Assembly (NCBI GenBank): GCA_003996215.1
Contig: QJPP01000682.1
Location: 764,143 to 828,142 of the forward strand
Origin: Jaltomata sinuosa
Lineage: Eukaryota; Streptophyta; Magnoliopsida; Solanales; Solanaceae
Reading direction: 5' to 3'
Length of the DNA stretch: 64,000 nt
Position numbers and translations under genes: made by a program. The notes beneath the pieces are model-generated. The model did not search any database. It worked only from the letters and a program-made list of their open reading frames with translations, and was not told the DNA's origin. This document shows, in pieces, positions 33,837 to 46,316 of this stretch (positions are counted from its first letter, which is position 1; the number at the start of each line of letters is the position of its first letter).

Positions 33837-35197
33837 TCACAACCTAAAATCTCACGTCCTGATGGAACCTTCTATAACCCACCAGTAGGTAAGCCAACCC
33901 AAAGCTTGGAGTGACAAGAAATAGGCCAATAAGAGAAAGATATAAGAATAGGATAATTATACTAAATAGCATAATTTAAACTGACATGCATATATAAATA
34001 TAGAGGGTAAAGAACAACATAAACAAAAGATCTCCCAAGACCTTGTATCAGCCAATATAAGAGCTACTACAACATGAGGAGTACCACATAGGTATAATAT
34101 ACACATAACAGTCTCCAAAGGTACAAATAATGACTAGTCCCAAAATTGAGGGAAATAGATCAACTCTGATCGCCAAGAGCTTACCCTGTAGCCCCATTCA
34201 ATAACTTTGTATGAGGACAGCATCAACAATGATAACTCATACTAGGATATGCATCATGAAAAAGATACAGAAGTGTATCATGAGTAGCAAAACATGCGGT
34301 ATCCAGTAGGTATCATAGACTGACTAAGCTAAAATAAGATATAAGTATAATAAATGCAAATATACGCTAAAAGGGTAACAATGAGGGTAAGAAATAAAAT
34401 AACATGTCAAAGCTAGAAAATTAGGAAAATCATAAGTATGTAACTCAAAAGAAGGTATAAAGTATAAATCTAACTATATAACTCGGGAAGCATAAAGTAA
34501 TGATCTAGGTATAATCTTACTGGACCTTGATAAGCCTGGAAGATACAAACAACAATAAATAAACCTAACTGGACCCCTATAAGCCCAAAAGGAACAAAAA
34601 TCAATGAAATCCAACTGGACCCCCATAAGACCAAAGGATACAAACAACACACAATACTAATAAGAAACCAAACATGATGGGAAATAAATGTGTAAAAAGT
34701 GCCATGATATGCTGTATGAGTTGGGTGCAATTAAAGATGTGGCCAATGTTGTGAAAAGTCAAATCCCTAAATTAAATTTGCAGACCACCATGTAGGCTCC
34801 CTGAATCATTTGGCAGGCCACTCGTAAACTCTTCAACATATACAAAAAGTAAAACTCGAATATGTGCTCCTCGAGCATGCAATTATGAATACCAATAAAA
34901 CTTCCCAGAACAAGTGTCTTCTCGGGCATGCAAGTTTAAATAATCAGTAAAACCACCTAGAACACGAGTCTCCCCGAGCACATAAGTTTAAATAGTAAGT
35001 AAAACCGCTCAAAAATGGGTCTCCTCAGGCATGCAAGTTTATGAAATCGATCTTTCTAGAAATAGGCCATTTTTTTAGCAAGCTAAAGTCATTTAATGTA
35101 TTCCCAAAATCTCATTTTTGAAACTTAAAATTGTGTTTTAAACCAAGTTATTTATATTCCATGATAAACATAGCGATAGTACAAGGAATGAGGTGAA
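33837..35197 (-). repeat. S1 5' LTR, 3' portion
   Basis: Minus-strand LTR sequence ending just before the PBS. Similar to 49600-49900 and 55000-55600 of the S-family LTRs on the plus strand (TCATGGAATAT, ACTTGGTT, GGAATA, TTTAAACTTGCATGC). Its right edge is the solo LTR insertion; GTGAA at 35193-35197 is the duplicated target. Confidence 0.8.
34855..35045 (-). repeat. minisatellite in S1 LTR, about 61-bp unit, 3-4 copies
   Basis: Units of type GAGCATGCAA/GGGCATGCAAGTTTAAATAATCAGTAAAACC...CGAGTCTCC repeat about every 61 bases. The corresponding place in the plus-strand S LTRs (about 49765-49916, 52460-52612, 55155-55310) has three units. Confidence 0.75.
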
Positions 35198-38112
35198 TGT
35201 CACACCCCAAACTCGGGGGGCACAACCTGCACCTAATACCAAAACTTAGGACAAAGCCGACCCTGCTAAACTATTTGCCAATGGTGCATAGCATACACAC
35301 ACAATCAAGAAAAAAAACAAGTCTATCTCGGCTTAAAAATTAGTCGTCAGCCGACAAGGCCCATATTAACAGCTTTATAAAGAAGACAACTACTCCCAAC
35401 AATTCATATAAAGCAATAAGCAGGTAGCACATAAGTCCTGTTTGGGGGGTCGAGGCCATCATGATATCTTGGAAAGAATAAATGTTATGCGGTCCATCAA
35501 GGCAACCATTATCTCTATATAAAATTGAAAATATGTATACACAATGTAAACTAGGCCAATAAGCCGCTAAACTGCCAACAAAACAACAAAAAGGCCCAAT
35601 TGGATAATAACTACAACTAAAAAAACATACAAGGCCAAAATGACCATCATCATAGCTATGCAACCCAACTGACTATTCTGCAAGCCTCTATGAATACAAT
35701 ACTCTGTGGAACAGGGCCACAACCTACCCAAAACTATAAATAGCAAAAAGGCAAACCTCTGAGACTCTGGCAACCCCTGATAGGAAAGGAGTCAACCAAC
35801 CCGCTGAAAGCTCGGCTATACTACCCAACAGGTCTGTCTAGTCATCACTCGGAACCTGCAGGCATAATTGCAGTGCCCCAACGCAATTAGGCATCAGTAC
35901 AAAATAATGTACCAAGCATGTAAGGCAGACTAAAAACTAAAACTTAAGTGTAGGGATTGAACAAAAGGTCAGAAGTAAAAAATAAATACAATAACTTACC
36001 TTCCTGCAATAAGATACCATCTAAAGCACATAGCAAATAATAACCTTACTTGGCCCTTATAAGTCGGCAGGTACAAACAACATACAATCACCATAAGTCC
36101 AAGTAGGCGCAAACAATCCCTAAATAACCATACTGACCCTTTGACTGGACCCCAGTGATAATCTGATCTGAACTATATGAATGTACATGTGGCATGAATC
36201 AGTACAACTCCGAGTCTTTATGGTACCATGTATGTGCTGCCCCGTAGTTACAGTCTACCCGTCCCATAGGTATGGTCTGCCCGGTCCGAAGGTGCGGTAA
36301 TATACTATAACTGCTAACCCATAGTTACAGCCTACCCGTCACATAGGTATTGTCTGCCCGTCCAAAAGGTACGGTAATATAATGTAACTGCTGCCTCATA
36401 GGTACAGCCTGCCCATCCCGTAGGTACGGTTTGCTCGACACGAAGGCATGGTAATAGTAACACGAATGTAGGATCAAAAACCCTGCAGTGTTAGTGTCTG
36501 CTGAGGACAAAACAAGCTCATAGGTGACAGCAAGACAATAAAAACAACACATTAACATCATTTAATCATATGTGACCTCAATACAATTATAACATGCTTT
36601 TCTAGGCTGTTGCATAAGGAATAAAGTGCTTCCGATAGTCGCTATATCATGTTGTTGGGAAAAGCTCAATACTATAAGAACACTAGTCAAATAATGACAT
36701 TACATATGCTATACAAGATTTGGTTCTTAAATGTCATGACAGAAAGTGCAAAGGAATCCTTGACATACCTTTCAACTGAAGCCCCAAAGCTATTGCTATG
36801 AAGCTTGACCAACCAAATACAACGCAACAAATGTGAGAATCAACAAGGCTGCAAGAAAGAGACATAACCAATCGATAAGGCATCAATGTCACACTCGTGA
36901 TCAGCCAAGTCCAAATCATAAAATGAGGCTACTAAAAATAATAAACAACAGCTAAATCCAACAACAATATGGTAACCACATATCAAAGGAGCGACGAGCT
37001 CCCGAGGCACTATTTCAAAGCATACTTCACGTCATTCAATCCAACAACCATTTTACATGAATCCGATAAGAATCAAACCAACTCCCCAATCCCTTCAACA
37101 ACTTAACACCATCAGTACACAACAATAATAACCAAACGTGATAAGATAAAGGGACTGTCCAAAAACACGGTATCCAAACCACCACTTTGTTGCTCAAAAA
37201 CTTGTAAAAATGATACTAGAATATGTAATTACGAAGAAGGGTCATAGAGGGGAGATTTCCGTGAAAAAAATATTCCATATTCCCAAGCTGAACAACCTGT
37301 CTCCTAGCAAGACCAACAAACATATCAAAATTCAACAAGAAACTACTACAAGTTATCGACAACAACACCTTTTCAAAATTAAAAGCTTAAAATCTCGATT
37401 CAACAAATAGAGAAGTGTACGGGATCCTTACCTTACAAATACAACTCCATAGATACTGCCAAATATCAATAATCCACTGGAACACTCGCTGTCCACACCC
37501 CAAAAGAGAAGCACTACACAAATCACGGAGAAAACTACGTCAAGATGATGAACTCAACGTGTATAACAACTTTTGTGAAGCCCTTAAGCTCTACTTGGAA
37601 ATTTTTAGGGAGTATTTTGTTCTAGGGAGAGCTTCAGCAATTTCTTGAGGATTGGACGAAGCTATTTTGAGAGAAAATGAATTTTCAAAGACGAAATCTC
37701 AATATATATATATCCATTCCACCCACTTGGGCCCACCTTGACGTGCCTGCTTGTGCAGTCTTACAAAAACTTGAATATCTTCTTATGCAGAAGTCGTATG
37801 AAGGAACAGTTTGATGCGTTGGAATTTAAACTCTTAGACCTTTGATATGGTAGGTCGGCGGCCTTTTAAATCTTTATATATTTTGAGAAAAAACCCAAGC
37901 AATTTCACCCAAATTTTAAGAGAATTCCTTAAAGGATTTTACAATAACTTTTTCCGACATTTATTTGGCAACTTGATTGACTTCAAAACTCAACATACCA
38001 CCATTGTACATTTAAAATACTTCATAAAAAATCCTCTCTAACATATTATGAACTCTTAGTCCTACCCCAAAAGGACTAGTTAATCCAACGTTCGAACGGG
38101 CAAGGTGTTACA
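35198..38112 (-). mobile_element. solo LTR, 2.9 kb, with target duplication GTGAA
   Basis: Plus-strand ends TGTCACACCCC and GGTGTTACA; on the minus strand TGTAACACC...GGGGTGTGACA, a chromovirus-style LTR. GTGAA is present at 35193-35197 and 38113-38117. There is no PBS, coding region or second LTR inside, so it is a solo LTR from recombination between two LTRs. A TATA-like ATATATATATTGAG on the minus strand lies near 37710. A truncated relative is at 19163-20875. Hydrophobic short frames inside are not genes. Confidence 0.9.
36235..36455. repeat. 76-bp tandem repeat inside the solo LTR, 3 copies
   Basis: Units begin at about 36235, 36311 and 36388, each with CTGC..C, ATAG(G/T)TACAG, CTACCCGTC, GGTAYGGT, CGAAGGT and GGTAATA. 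One partial unit survives in the related LTR at 19163-19215, where that copy is broken. Confidence 0.85.
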
Positions 38113-38965
38113 GTGAATACACACACCAAAGAAAATGACAAAGTCAAACCATGTCTTACTAAACAAAACCAAGGTCCAAGAACTAAAGAAAGGATACTAT
38201 CCTAGGGTAGGTACTATCTAGAAATTCTACACAAAGTCCCAATCCCCTAGGAACCCCTACCTAAGGCAGTCAACTAACCAAAACTTAAGCTAAGGCAAGC
38301 AACTGGTTAACTATGCTAACACAAGTAACTAATTGACTTTAAGCAAAAGGGCAAATCATACTAACCTGGAGTCAAGCCAATCCAGCATCCACGGCCTCGA
38401 GCCCATAAATATAGAATAAAAGGAATTAAATATGATAAAGAAGCAGTAAATATAAATTAAACAGTAAACACAAATTCTACCACAAAATCCTCAGCTAGTT
38501 CTATACTATGAATCCCAAATATAATCACCTCAAGACCACAAGTAACCTAAACTAAACAAAGGCATATATCTCTAATCCCAAGGATACTACACACACTAAG
38601 AAAAGTCTTAAAGGAGCAACGACTGCCTAACCTAAGGTTTTCGAAGTAAAATTCTACTCTAAGTCCCCTGAACAAGATATAAGATCATAATACCTATATA
38701 AAAAGTATTCAAGCCACAATATCACACAAACAATTGGAAAATTATCATAAAAATACCTTAAATGAGATAAGTCTAAAAGTAGATAAGTCATAACCTACCT
38801 GGAAGTCAAACACGCGCTCACAAACCCACCAACCTAGAGCTTTTCCCTTCTGAGAATCCTCTGACTACCCCTATGCTATCAAAATAAAAATCTATGTATT
38901 AACACGAAAATAATGATACCCATATCACTACTTCAAAATTCAGGCTACAATTTGGGTCAAAAATC
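38113..38965 (-). repeat. S1 5' LTR, middle portion, beyond the solo LTR
   Basis: Continues the S1 LTR across the solo LTR. On the minus strand it contains GGGTCAAAAATCGACCC-type sequence, TGATATGGGTATCA, TTTTGATAGCAT, TTATGACTTATCTACTTTTAGACTTA and GAGGCCGTGGATGCTGGATTGG, matching 48770-49350 of the S4-type LTRs. The right end at about 38965 is an abrupt junction with S2 RT sequence. Confidence 0.8.
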
Positions 38966-40125
38966 GACCCTCAGAGCAAAAACTCACACTTAGTGTATTT
39001 TGCATACAACTGATAGACTCGCAGGGTCTAAAGTACAACTCTTAGATGCTGCTCATGCTCATCTCTACTCCTAAAATACACCAAAATATCATCAATGAAC
39101 ACAATAACAAAGGAATCCAGATAGGATTTATAAACATAGTTCATCAACTATATAAATGTTGTTAGGGAATTGGTCAATCCAAAAGACATGACTAGGAACT
39201 AATAATAGGTGTATCGAGTCCTAAAGGAAGTTTTTGAGATGTCCGCAGCCCTGGTACTCAACTGATGATAACCGAATCTCAAATCAATCTTAGAGAACAC
39301 TACTGCACCCTATAGCAGGTCAAATAGATAATCAATATGCCTCATCATATACATGTTCTTAATGGTCACCTTATTGAACTACCTATAGTCGATACACATA
39401 CGCATGGACCCATCCTTCTTCTTCACAAATAATATTAGAGCACCCCATTATGATACACTAGGACTGATGAACTGTCTACTCAACAAATCCTAAATCTAAT
39501 TCTTAAGCTCTCTCAACTCGGTTGGTGCAATTCATATGGTAGAATAAAAAGGGGCTGAGTGCCCAGCTCAACATCAATATAATGATCAGGAGGAAGACCT
39601 CGTAGATCAGAGGGGAACATATCTGAATAATTGCAAACTACAGGAACTGACTCAAGTGAAGGCATGGTGGCACTAGTATCACAAACATTAGCAAGATAGG
39701 CTAAGCACCCATTCCCAACCAGCTGTTGGCCACTTAAGAAAGATATAACTCCTCTCAGCATGTGCATCAACACCCTTTAATATAATATGAGGGATACCAT
39801 ACATTTAAAGTGTGACAGTCTTAGAGAAGCAATTTATGACTGCATGACAGGGAGACCACCAATAAATTCCTAAAATCACATCAAAATCAACCATGTCTAG
39901 CACAACCAGGTCTAGCCATGTGTCATACCCTAGATTAGTCACCATACAAGCCAGATAAACATGAAACACTACTAAGGAATCTCTTACTAGGGTATATACA
40001 TGCAAAGGCACATGAAATAACTCACAAGTAGACTCAAGAAAAGTAGCATAATAAGAAGACACATACGAAAATATAGATCCTGGATAAAACAATGCAGAAG
40101 CTGACTGATGGCATATGGAGATCAT
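38966..40125 (-). pseudogene. S2 protease and RT remnant
   Basis: Minus strand. Protease frame 40125-39805 open for 106 codons: GYDTWLDLVVLDMVDFDVILG followed by SPCHAVINCFSKTVTL. RT: VKKKDGSMRMCIDYR, KIDLRFGYHQL and VIVFIDDILVYF with the FIDD box intact (about 39100-39080), ending LRVYQLYAKYTKCEF. Stops occur before and after each motif. It would polymerise cDNA in a working copy. Confidence 0.85.
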
Positions 40126-41648
40126 ACCTGTGATAATAGCATCTGAAGCCTCAACCTACATACGGCCTAGAAATACATACATATGGCTCTGACCTCCACG
40201 ACCACTTGATCTACCCGGCTGAAGATCTCCCCGATTACCCTAAGGACCTCCCATACTACCTTGTGCAATGTCTCTGGCCGATGGCACTGGAGCACTGAGA
40301 GCCTGAAACTTCTAGACCTGCTGACTTCCATGTATGACTCTAGGACAATATCTAACAATATGACCAAACTCATCACACTTGTAGAAACTTCTTCCTTCTA
40401 AGATTCATGGAGAAAAACCCTCTGAGCCAAATTGGCTGCCATGACTCGAATACCTAGAGTGTGTACCATGAGAAGATTGAACCAAGCCCTGACTACTATG
40501 GATACTATGACCCTCTATAAGCTATAATGTTTCCTGAATAGGCCATCTCACCTAGAAGCGTTGTGATACTGACCTCGGCTAAAGAAGCCTCTACCCCATG
40601 TCTGTGAATAATTAAATCTACCCTGATGGCAGGGCCTCTTATCGCTACCCCCTTATGCCTCTCAAAGTATGCCCTCAATAGTGCGGGTGTGATCCACAAC
40701 CTCCAAGAAAAAATATACCAAAGGTACCACACCCTCTATGGCTAAATAGTGTTGCAAAGTCAACCCTATAATAAAATGGTGCACCCTCTAATGCTCGGTG
40801 GGCATAATCATCTAGCCAGCTTATGAAAATGAACCTTCTACTATGAGACAAACATGGAGCCCTACTTCAACTGGTGAACTCATCCATCAACCACTCTCTC
40901 AAGCTGCACAGTACATACTTCTACAAGAAGGCTGTGGAAATTTGAGCCAAAGTAAATGGAGGGGACCCGGTAGGTCTGTAAGCTATGTAAGACCTCCACC
41001 ACTATTTCAGTAGACCATCAGGTTGAAACATGGTATAATCTTCTTTGTGCAACTCAACTGACCCGATGTTATGCAACCTCTCTTGGCAACTAGTTATAAA
41101 CTTATGTGCATCCTCCCTCAAAGCAACCAAAAAATCTCAGGGGACCTAACTGCAATAACCTACCAAGTATCTTCTTCTCCTCAGACGACATAACAAGACC
41201 GACTGGAATAGGCAAACTAACTCTAGGAACTGGAAACACTTCTAATCGGGGAGATGCAATAACAGGCTGTGCTCCTAAATCTTGTGCCACTGCCTAAGCT
41301 GAAGTCTAAATCTCGTCCTTTACCTATGAACTAATTGGAGTACTGGGAAAAGATGCAGGCTTTGACATGCCCTCTAGAAACCCAAGAAGATTAACCAATA
41401 TATCCTGTAAGACCGGCATAACCATGAAACCTATCAAGGGCTAGGCAGGCCCTCCAGTTTATACTGTATCTCCTTAATATCAATGTCTGGCACTAATGAT
41501 GGTAACCTAGTCTGGGCTTAAGATGGTGCTGCAGCCCATCCCCTACCTCTACCTCTGGATAAACCTCTGTCCTGTCCCCTCGCTGGGGCTCTAATTGTAG
41601 GCACATGGTCCTCGTCTTCACTTGCAGTTGATCTCGTCTGAACCATCT
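40126..41648 (-). pseudogene. S2 gag, broken
   Basis: Minus strand from about 41648 with a basic, Gly/Arg-rich N-terminus (ARGQDRGLSRGRGRGW), then a gag segment with VMSSEEKKILGRLLQLGPL (41290-41102), and a C-terminal knuckle near 40385-40345 reading KCDEFGHIVRYCP, where the second Cys is Phe. Several stops and shifts in between. Typical chromovirus gag order. Function lost. Confidence 0.8.
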
Positions 41649-41840
41649 GAGAAAGAGTGAAACAACAAGTATTTAGAAGCTTATAAAATCAAGGATACAC
41701 AATAAGGGATCAAACAAGATGGAATCCTTCCTTGGAATGCCTTATAATCTCCCACAGATAAGATATGAATGTCATTCTACCAATCCATGACACTTTACTA
41801 GACATTTTTTTCTTATACTAGTGTTACTAGTGAACCTAGA

Positions 41841-41852
41841 GCTCTGATACCA
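41841..41852 (-). other. S2 primer-binding site
   Basis: Minus strand TGGTATCAGAGC, a perfect tRNA-Met type PBS, three to five bases after the LTR end. Confidence 0.9.
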
Positions 41853-42577
41853 CTCTATCACAACCCAAAATTGGGCCCTTATGGCGCCTACTAAACCCTC
41901 TCCCCACTAGGCAAGTTAACCCAAGATATTGCGGAAGTACAGTAAAACATTCATATATAAAATTCATAAAGGAAATAATACTTGATAAGGGCCAACAATA
42001 TAGATACATACCCACAATACTAAATATGCAAAAATGTCCCTAAAGTGACTGGGAAGACGAACATATACTAGAACCAACTCTGGACCCGATGTCACAAGTA
42101 CATGAACATCTAAAGTAATGAATAAAGCAATATAACATATATTATCTATCCCAAATAGAAAATATAGACAGGAAAGTATATGGAAAGGAGTAAAAGTCTC
42201 CAAACACATGGGAGCTCACCATGATCCGAATAACACCTGGCCATGAATGAACGAATTATCACTGAGGGTGGCTCGTACTAGGTACTGCTTCAGAAATTAT
42301 GTAGAGTGTAGTATGAGTACCAAAACATAGGGTACTCAGTAGGCATCATAGGCCGACATCGCTGAGAAAGATGATATATATTATAAGACACAGAAAAGTA
42401 AACTAGCTACAAGGATCCACCTAAATCTATTTACCAACCGAAAAAAGCCATAATCTAACAAATGGTGAAGATAATGATAATAAGGAAACCAGTCACCTAA
42501 AGCAAAATAAATCGACATACAATGTGATGCAGCACGATATGGATGTAGTGCAGTATGAGGCTGATGAAACATCCATC

Positions 42578-42735
42578 CAGAATCTTACATCAGATATGCA
42601 GTAAATGAACATGGGTCTGGAGTCTCACATCGGACAAGTGATAAGTAAATATTGGTCTAAATTCTTACATTGGGCATGTAATAAGTAAAAATGGATCCAG
42701 AATCTTACATTGGACATGCAATTAGTAAAAATGCC
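42578..42735 (-). repeat. about 50-bp tandem repeat in S2 LTR, 3-4 copies
   Basis: Units with TCTTACAT(C/T)(A/G)GG-ATG-AATAAGTAAA-ATGG-TC repeat at roughly 50-base intervals. Position corresponds to the 61-bp minisatellite of S1 although the unit differs. Confidence 0.7.
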
Positions 42736-43251
42736 CTCCACATAAGTTAAATTAGTGAAGAGGGAGACATTTTAGCTTTTAAATCTGAAATTAGCTGTAA
42801 AGTAGTACAAATCCTTTTAGAAGTTCAAGATGCATAATAACAGTAAAAAACCTCTTTTTAACTAAGAAATAAACCATTCTTTCTTAGAAAACCCAGTTAT
42901 GTGCCAAGTCCATGATTGTAGAAAGGTGTATATACAATACAACATCCAAGTAAATGCATTAATATATATCAAAGATAGGGAAAGGGGGCCTTTCAATCAA
43001 GGTACTCACCTAGTACTCTGTCCAGTCCGAAGCTATGGCATTGGGCCCATAGTTACAAAATGCGGTAAATAAAGACAGAAAATAGAACTATAATATGAAA
43101 ATAAACTAAGGCACCTACTGTACCTCTAAAACCTCCTTAAATTACACTAGGGATTCTTTGCTAGCCATAGCGAGACTACAAGCTCCTAAACTAAGGATAA
43201 GCATAATAGTACTAGTATATGGTCTCAAAAATGTCCAGAATAAGTAGATGA

Positions 43252-43369
43252 TGGGATTTAAGCCTAATTCTCCCCTAAAACCTACCATAACATTCATGCA
43301 TTGTTGTGGGTAAAAGGAGCTGTGGGATTTAAGCCTAATTCTCCCCTAAAACCTACCATAACATTCATC
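43252..43369. repeat. 47-bp direct repeat, 71-bp offset
   Basis: TGGGATTTAAGCCTAATTCT and the following bases to ACATTCAT occur at 43252 and 43323 without any difference that I can see over about 46 bases. A recent local duplication within the S2 LTR. Confidence 0.9.
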
Positions 43370-43948
43370 CTATTCCCCCGCTCCTTTTTAATCATTTAAT
43401 TCATATATAAAATCTAACTGAATCAGGTCTAAAAGGAATAAATCTTAACCTACCTCAGGGCTGAACTGGAAGCACGAATTATCAATCATGTGCCTTCCCC
43501 TTTTGAATAGCCTCGCATTGCTGTCACACTATCATAAATACAATCTACATGTAATGATGTAAAAAATGACAAGTATATTTCTATACAAAATTTTGGGCTA
43601 GAAATCGGGTCAAAAAATGACCCTCGAGGCTCGTGCAATGAAATAGAAAACTAAATTTACAATTATATTGGCAGTAGGTTTTTAAACCCATGCCTAAAAT
43701 TTAAGTGCAAACAGAACTCATTTCGGGATCCAAAATAGCCACGAAAATTCTCTTGATCATGGAATCACAACAAGGAATTAAAACCGAATAACCAAAAGAT
43801 AATATGAATTAAATGACGAAAAAGGAGCGGGGGAATAGGATGAACTAACCTAGAATAATGGAGAATATTAGAAGCTCTAATTCCATTTCTTGAGCTCAAT
43901 AACAATGGTGAATTTTGGATAAAAGAAGGAGAAAACAACGTTTGAGCA

Positions 43949-44040
43949 ATATATAGTTCCAGGTAATTAGCCTTCGTGGATGCGGGTAGGCCATCGCGTA
44001 AGTGAGCCCGCGTAGGTGTCTTGGACCATGCATACATGGA
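43949..44040 (-). promoter_or_regulatory. S2 LTR TATA box with GC-rich upstream cluster
   Basis: Minus strand TATATAT at 43956-43949. Immediately upstream, 44040-43972 holds CGCGGG/CCCGCGTAGG and GCGATGGCC-type degenerate palindromic words in AT-rich surroundings. The arrangement is the same as in Athila C and the S4-type LTRs. Confidence 0.5.
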
Positions 44041-44392
44041 GAATAGAAGGAGGGTAGGTGAACCTTCATTTCTTAGAGATGGGTCGATAGCCCAAAATGA
44101 TTCTGGAAGCGTCTACCAAATCCAAAGGTTTTACTAGCCCAAAGTCAAATTTTTGGAGCTAACAACATTAATAAAATTACCATTTGAGGTCATCTTCTCT
44201 GAATGTTTACCAAAGTCAACGCTTCTAGCTTTAAGAGTTTCAAAATAGGGAATGGGTTTACAACACAAATAAACTACTCGGGAATCAAAGTGTCAGTCTC
44301 AGCAAGCCATAAATGACATGTAGCCAATATGGGAAAGCTTAAAATGCAGAAAAAGCACAAAAATATAGAAAATGACCTAAAGGGTCATTACA

Positions 44393-44839
44393 CAAACACA
44401 AACCAAACATGCTACCCAATTGGAAACAACATTCCAGACTCAACCGAATTGATGCAATTTGTAATGGAGATTGTTTTGACAAAAAATGGGTCTCACACTC
44501 AAACATCCATTTTAATCAAAAACTAACCAATAGCCTAAAATGAGTCCAGAAGCCTAGATACAAAAACCAAAGGTTCCACTAGCCTAAAATCCATGCTCTA
44601 GAGCTTATATAACTAATAGAATTCTCATCTGATCCTTTTTACTGTAAATATTGACCAATAGTCAACTCTTTAAACTTTAAGAGTTCTAAAATAGGGAAAC
44701 TCTTCTAGAACACAAACAAATTATTCAAAAACCAAACCGACTATCCTGGCATTTCATAAATAACCATTAGCTGCTATGGGAAAGCTCAAAATACTGAAAA
44801 CACACAAAAATAGTTAAAATAACCTAGAGAGTTATTACA
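44393..44839 (-). repeat. S3: first 447 bases of another S-family LTR
   Basis: Minus strand starts TGTAATAACTCTCTAGG at 44839 with GTGTTTTCAGTATTTTGAGCTTTCCC, then stops where the S2 LTR begins. S2 probably inserted into this older LTR. Confidence 0.8.
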
Positions 44840-45412
44840 CTTAAAAAGCTAAAGGGATTTAGACAACATAGGTTATAAGTGTCTCTAACAATTTGATTTG
44901 TTGTTTCTCCCCCTATGTAACACATGTAATATAAGGACTCATACTTATCTCTGCACAATTTAACTGTATGATCCCCTCTAATAATCTCACAAAAAATACT
45001 AGTTTCTGCACTTGCTAAACTTTGATATGCAATTGCACTTACCCTATCAATGAGACTAGAGTGCTAGATACCTTTCTCTACTACCTCTTTGCATTGGATG
45101 ATGTTCATGCTTGTGTTGAATTTACATGTACAAGGGATAGGCATACCTTTGGTTTATTCCATTGTGCGTGTGATCAAGTGGTACCTCCCTTTGATGGGTA
45201 CTATCTTCATCATGGATTGAGAAACCAATTCCTTTGTACTCTTCATCGTGGGAATGCTTGGTTGTATCTTGAGAATGTTCCACTTTGGCATACTAATATT
45301 TGTGCTAACCCATTTTCTAACCTCATACTATGAGAAAATTGTGGTTGTTTTTCCAACCTATGTTATTGCAAGGTTTGGATTTGAGGACGAATCCTTTTTA
45401 AGAAGGGGAGGA
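44840..45412 (+). pseudogene. 3' tail of a Reina-like chromovirus (partial)
   Basis: The segment ends with a frame LLQGLDLRTNPF then TAA (45400 region), the typical C-terminal motif of Reina-type polyproteins, followed by the purine tract AGAAGGGGAGGA and the LTR. In the family the TAA position is usually Gln. Upstream, 45022-45333 is an open frame of 103 codons (DGYYLHHGLRNQFLC) that may be a scrap of integrase zinc-finger region; I am not sure of this. Everything else of the element is missing. Confidence 0.55.
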
Positions 45413-46316
45413 TGATACAATATCGCCAAATGATATTTATACTAGACCCATACTTCAAGGCCTATGCAAGAGGATCCGAGCTATACCTACCTTTGGAGCA
45501 TAAAATGATGCTTGGAGGAGCCTCAACACACTCCAATTGAAGCAAGCTGAAGATCTCCAAGCCTTATAAGCTTCATTCATGAAGAAAGAGGATTTGGAGA
45601 CTATTAAAGAATGTAGATCAAGGATCTATGACTTGTGGATGATCGCATGGAAAAAAGATGAGGTTGATAGAGTTTCTGCCTCAAGGTGTGACCCAGGGTG
45701 CAACACGCACAATCCATTGTGCGTTTTGCAGAATCCTTCAAACACCATGTGCATTGGGCACTCTTCATAGTGTGACCAACACCTCTATTTTGCATCAAGA
45801 CCCATTATGGGCCGAATTTAAAGTCTTCTAAGGTCACTTTTGGGCCTCTTAATGTACAAGGTGAACACTATAAATACATGCCTTAGTAATTTACATTCCT
45901 TAGATTTTGATGAATATGTAATGTTTCTTTGAAACCTTGTAGTTGCTAATTTAGCTTGTAGTTTTGGGTGGATTCCCAATCTAGTTCTCTAGTTGTAGAA
46001 ATCTACTGGGTGGATTCCTAATAGTCTATTAGGTGGATTCCTAATAGGTAGTTGAGAGATTAGGGGTGTATTCCTTTGATTTCTTGTTAACTTCTTTGCT
46101 TAATTAATCATAGAGTCATTCACTTGTGGATTTATTTGTTTGTCTCTTTGTTTGATTGAGGGGTTATTGTTTGTTACACAAGTTCAATTGTGAGGTGAAG
46201 GTATAAAGTCCTTTGTTGCCTATAAACTTGGATAATAGGCTATAATCCACATATCTTTTGTTTATTTAATTTCCACATTTGGATTTCGCTTAGTCTCTCC
46301 AATCGAGATATTATCA
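45413..46316 (+). repeat. Reina-like 3' LTR, 904 bp
   Basis: TGATACAATATC at the start and GATATTATCA at the end form terminal inverted repeats of LTR type. Preceded by a polypurine tract. It contains a palindromic cluster (45685-45790: ACGCAC..GTGCGT, GTGCATTGGGCAC), a TATA box, and the phrase GGTGGATTCCTAATAG repeated near 45970-46040. Confidence 0.85.
45868..45877 (+). promoter_or_regulatory. TATA box of the Reina-like LTR
   Basis: CTATAAATAC about 455 bases into the LTR and about 80 bases downstream of the palindromic cluster. A good plant consensus. Confidence 0.65.

Larger units (their letters stand above)
23835..38965 (-). mobile_element. Tekay-like chromovirus copy S1, split by two insertions
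   Basis: Minus-strand element made of pieces 38965-38118 and 35197-33837 (5' LTR), 33836-33242 and 27107-24023 (internal), and 24022-23835 (start of 3' LTR). Insertions: chromovirus T at 27108-33241 in gag and a solo LTR at 35198-38112 in the 5' LTR, both with 5-bp duplications that prove the pieces were once joined. PBS of the TGGTATTAGAG type. Heavily mutated. Confidence 0.85.
38966..44392 (-). mobile_element. Tekay-like chromovirus copy S2, 5' part
   Basis: Minus strand: LTR 44392-41857, PBS, gag, protease and RT; it ends inside RT at about 38966, fused to the middle of the S1 LTR. The integrase, chromodomain and 3' LTR are missing. The junction means that a deletion or unequal recombination joined two head-to-tail relatives. 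Confidence 0.85.
41857..44392 (-). repeat. S2 5' LTR, about 2.5 kb
   Basis: Minus strand starts TGTAATGACCC at 44392 and ends about 41857 before the PBS. It shares start, GAGCTTTCCCA, AAACTCTTAAAGCT and GGGTCA...TGACCC blocks with S4. It contains a TATA box, an upstream GC-rich palindromic cluster and two internal tandem repeats. Confidence 0.85.

Noticed and set aside
35340..35773. Two overlapping minus-strand ORFs that look like membrane proteins
   Set aside because: They are inside the solo LTR; the hydrophobic, Tyr/Cys-rich composition follows from base composition.
35198..38112. A complete non-autonomous (TRIM or LARD-like) element
   Set aside because: No second LTR, PBS or polypurine tract inside; single LTR ends plus duplication fit a solo LTR better.
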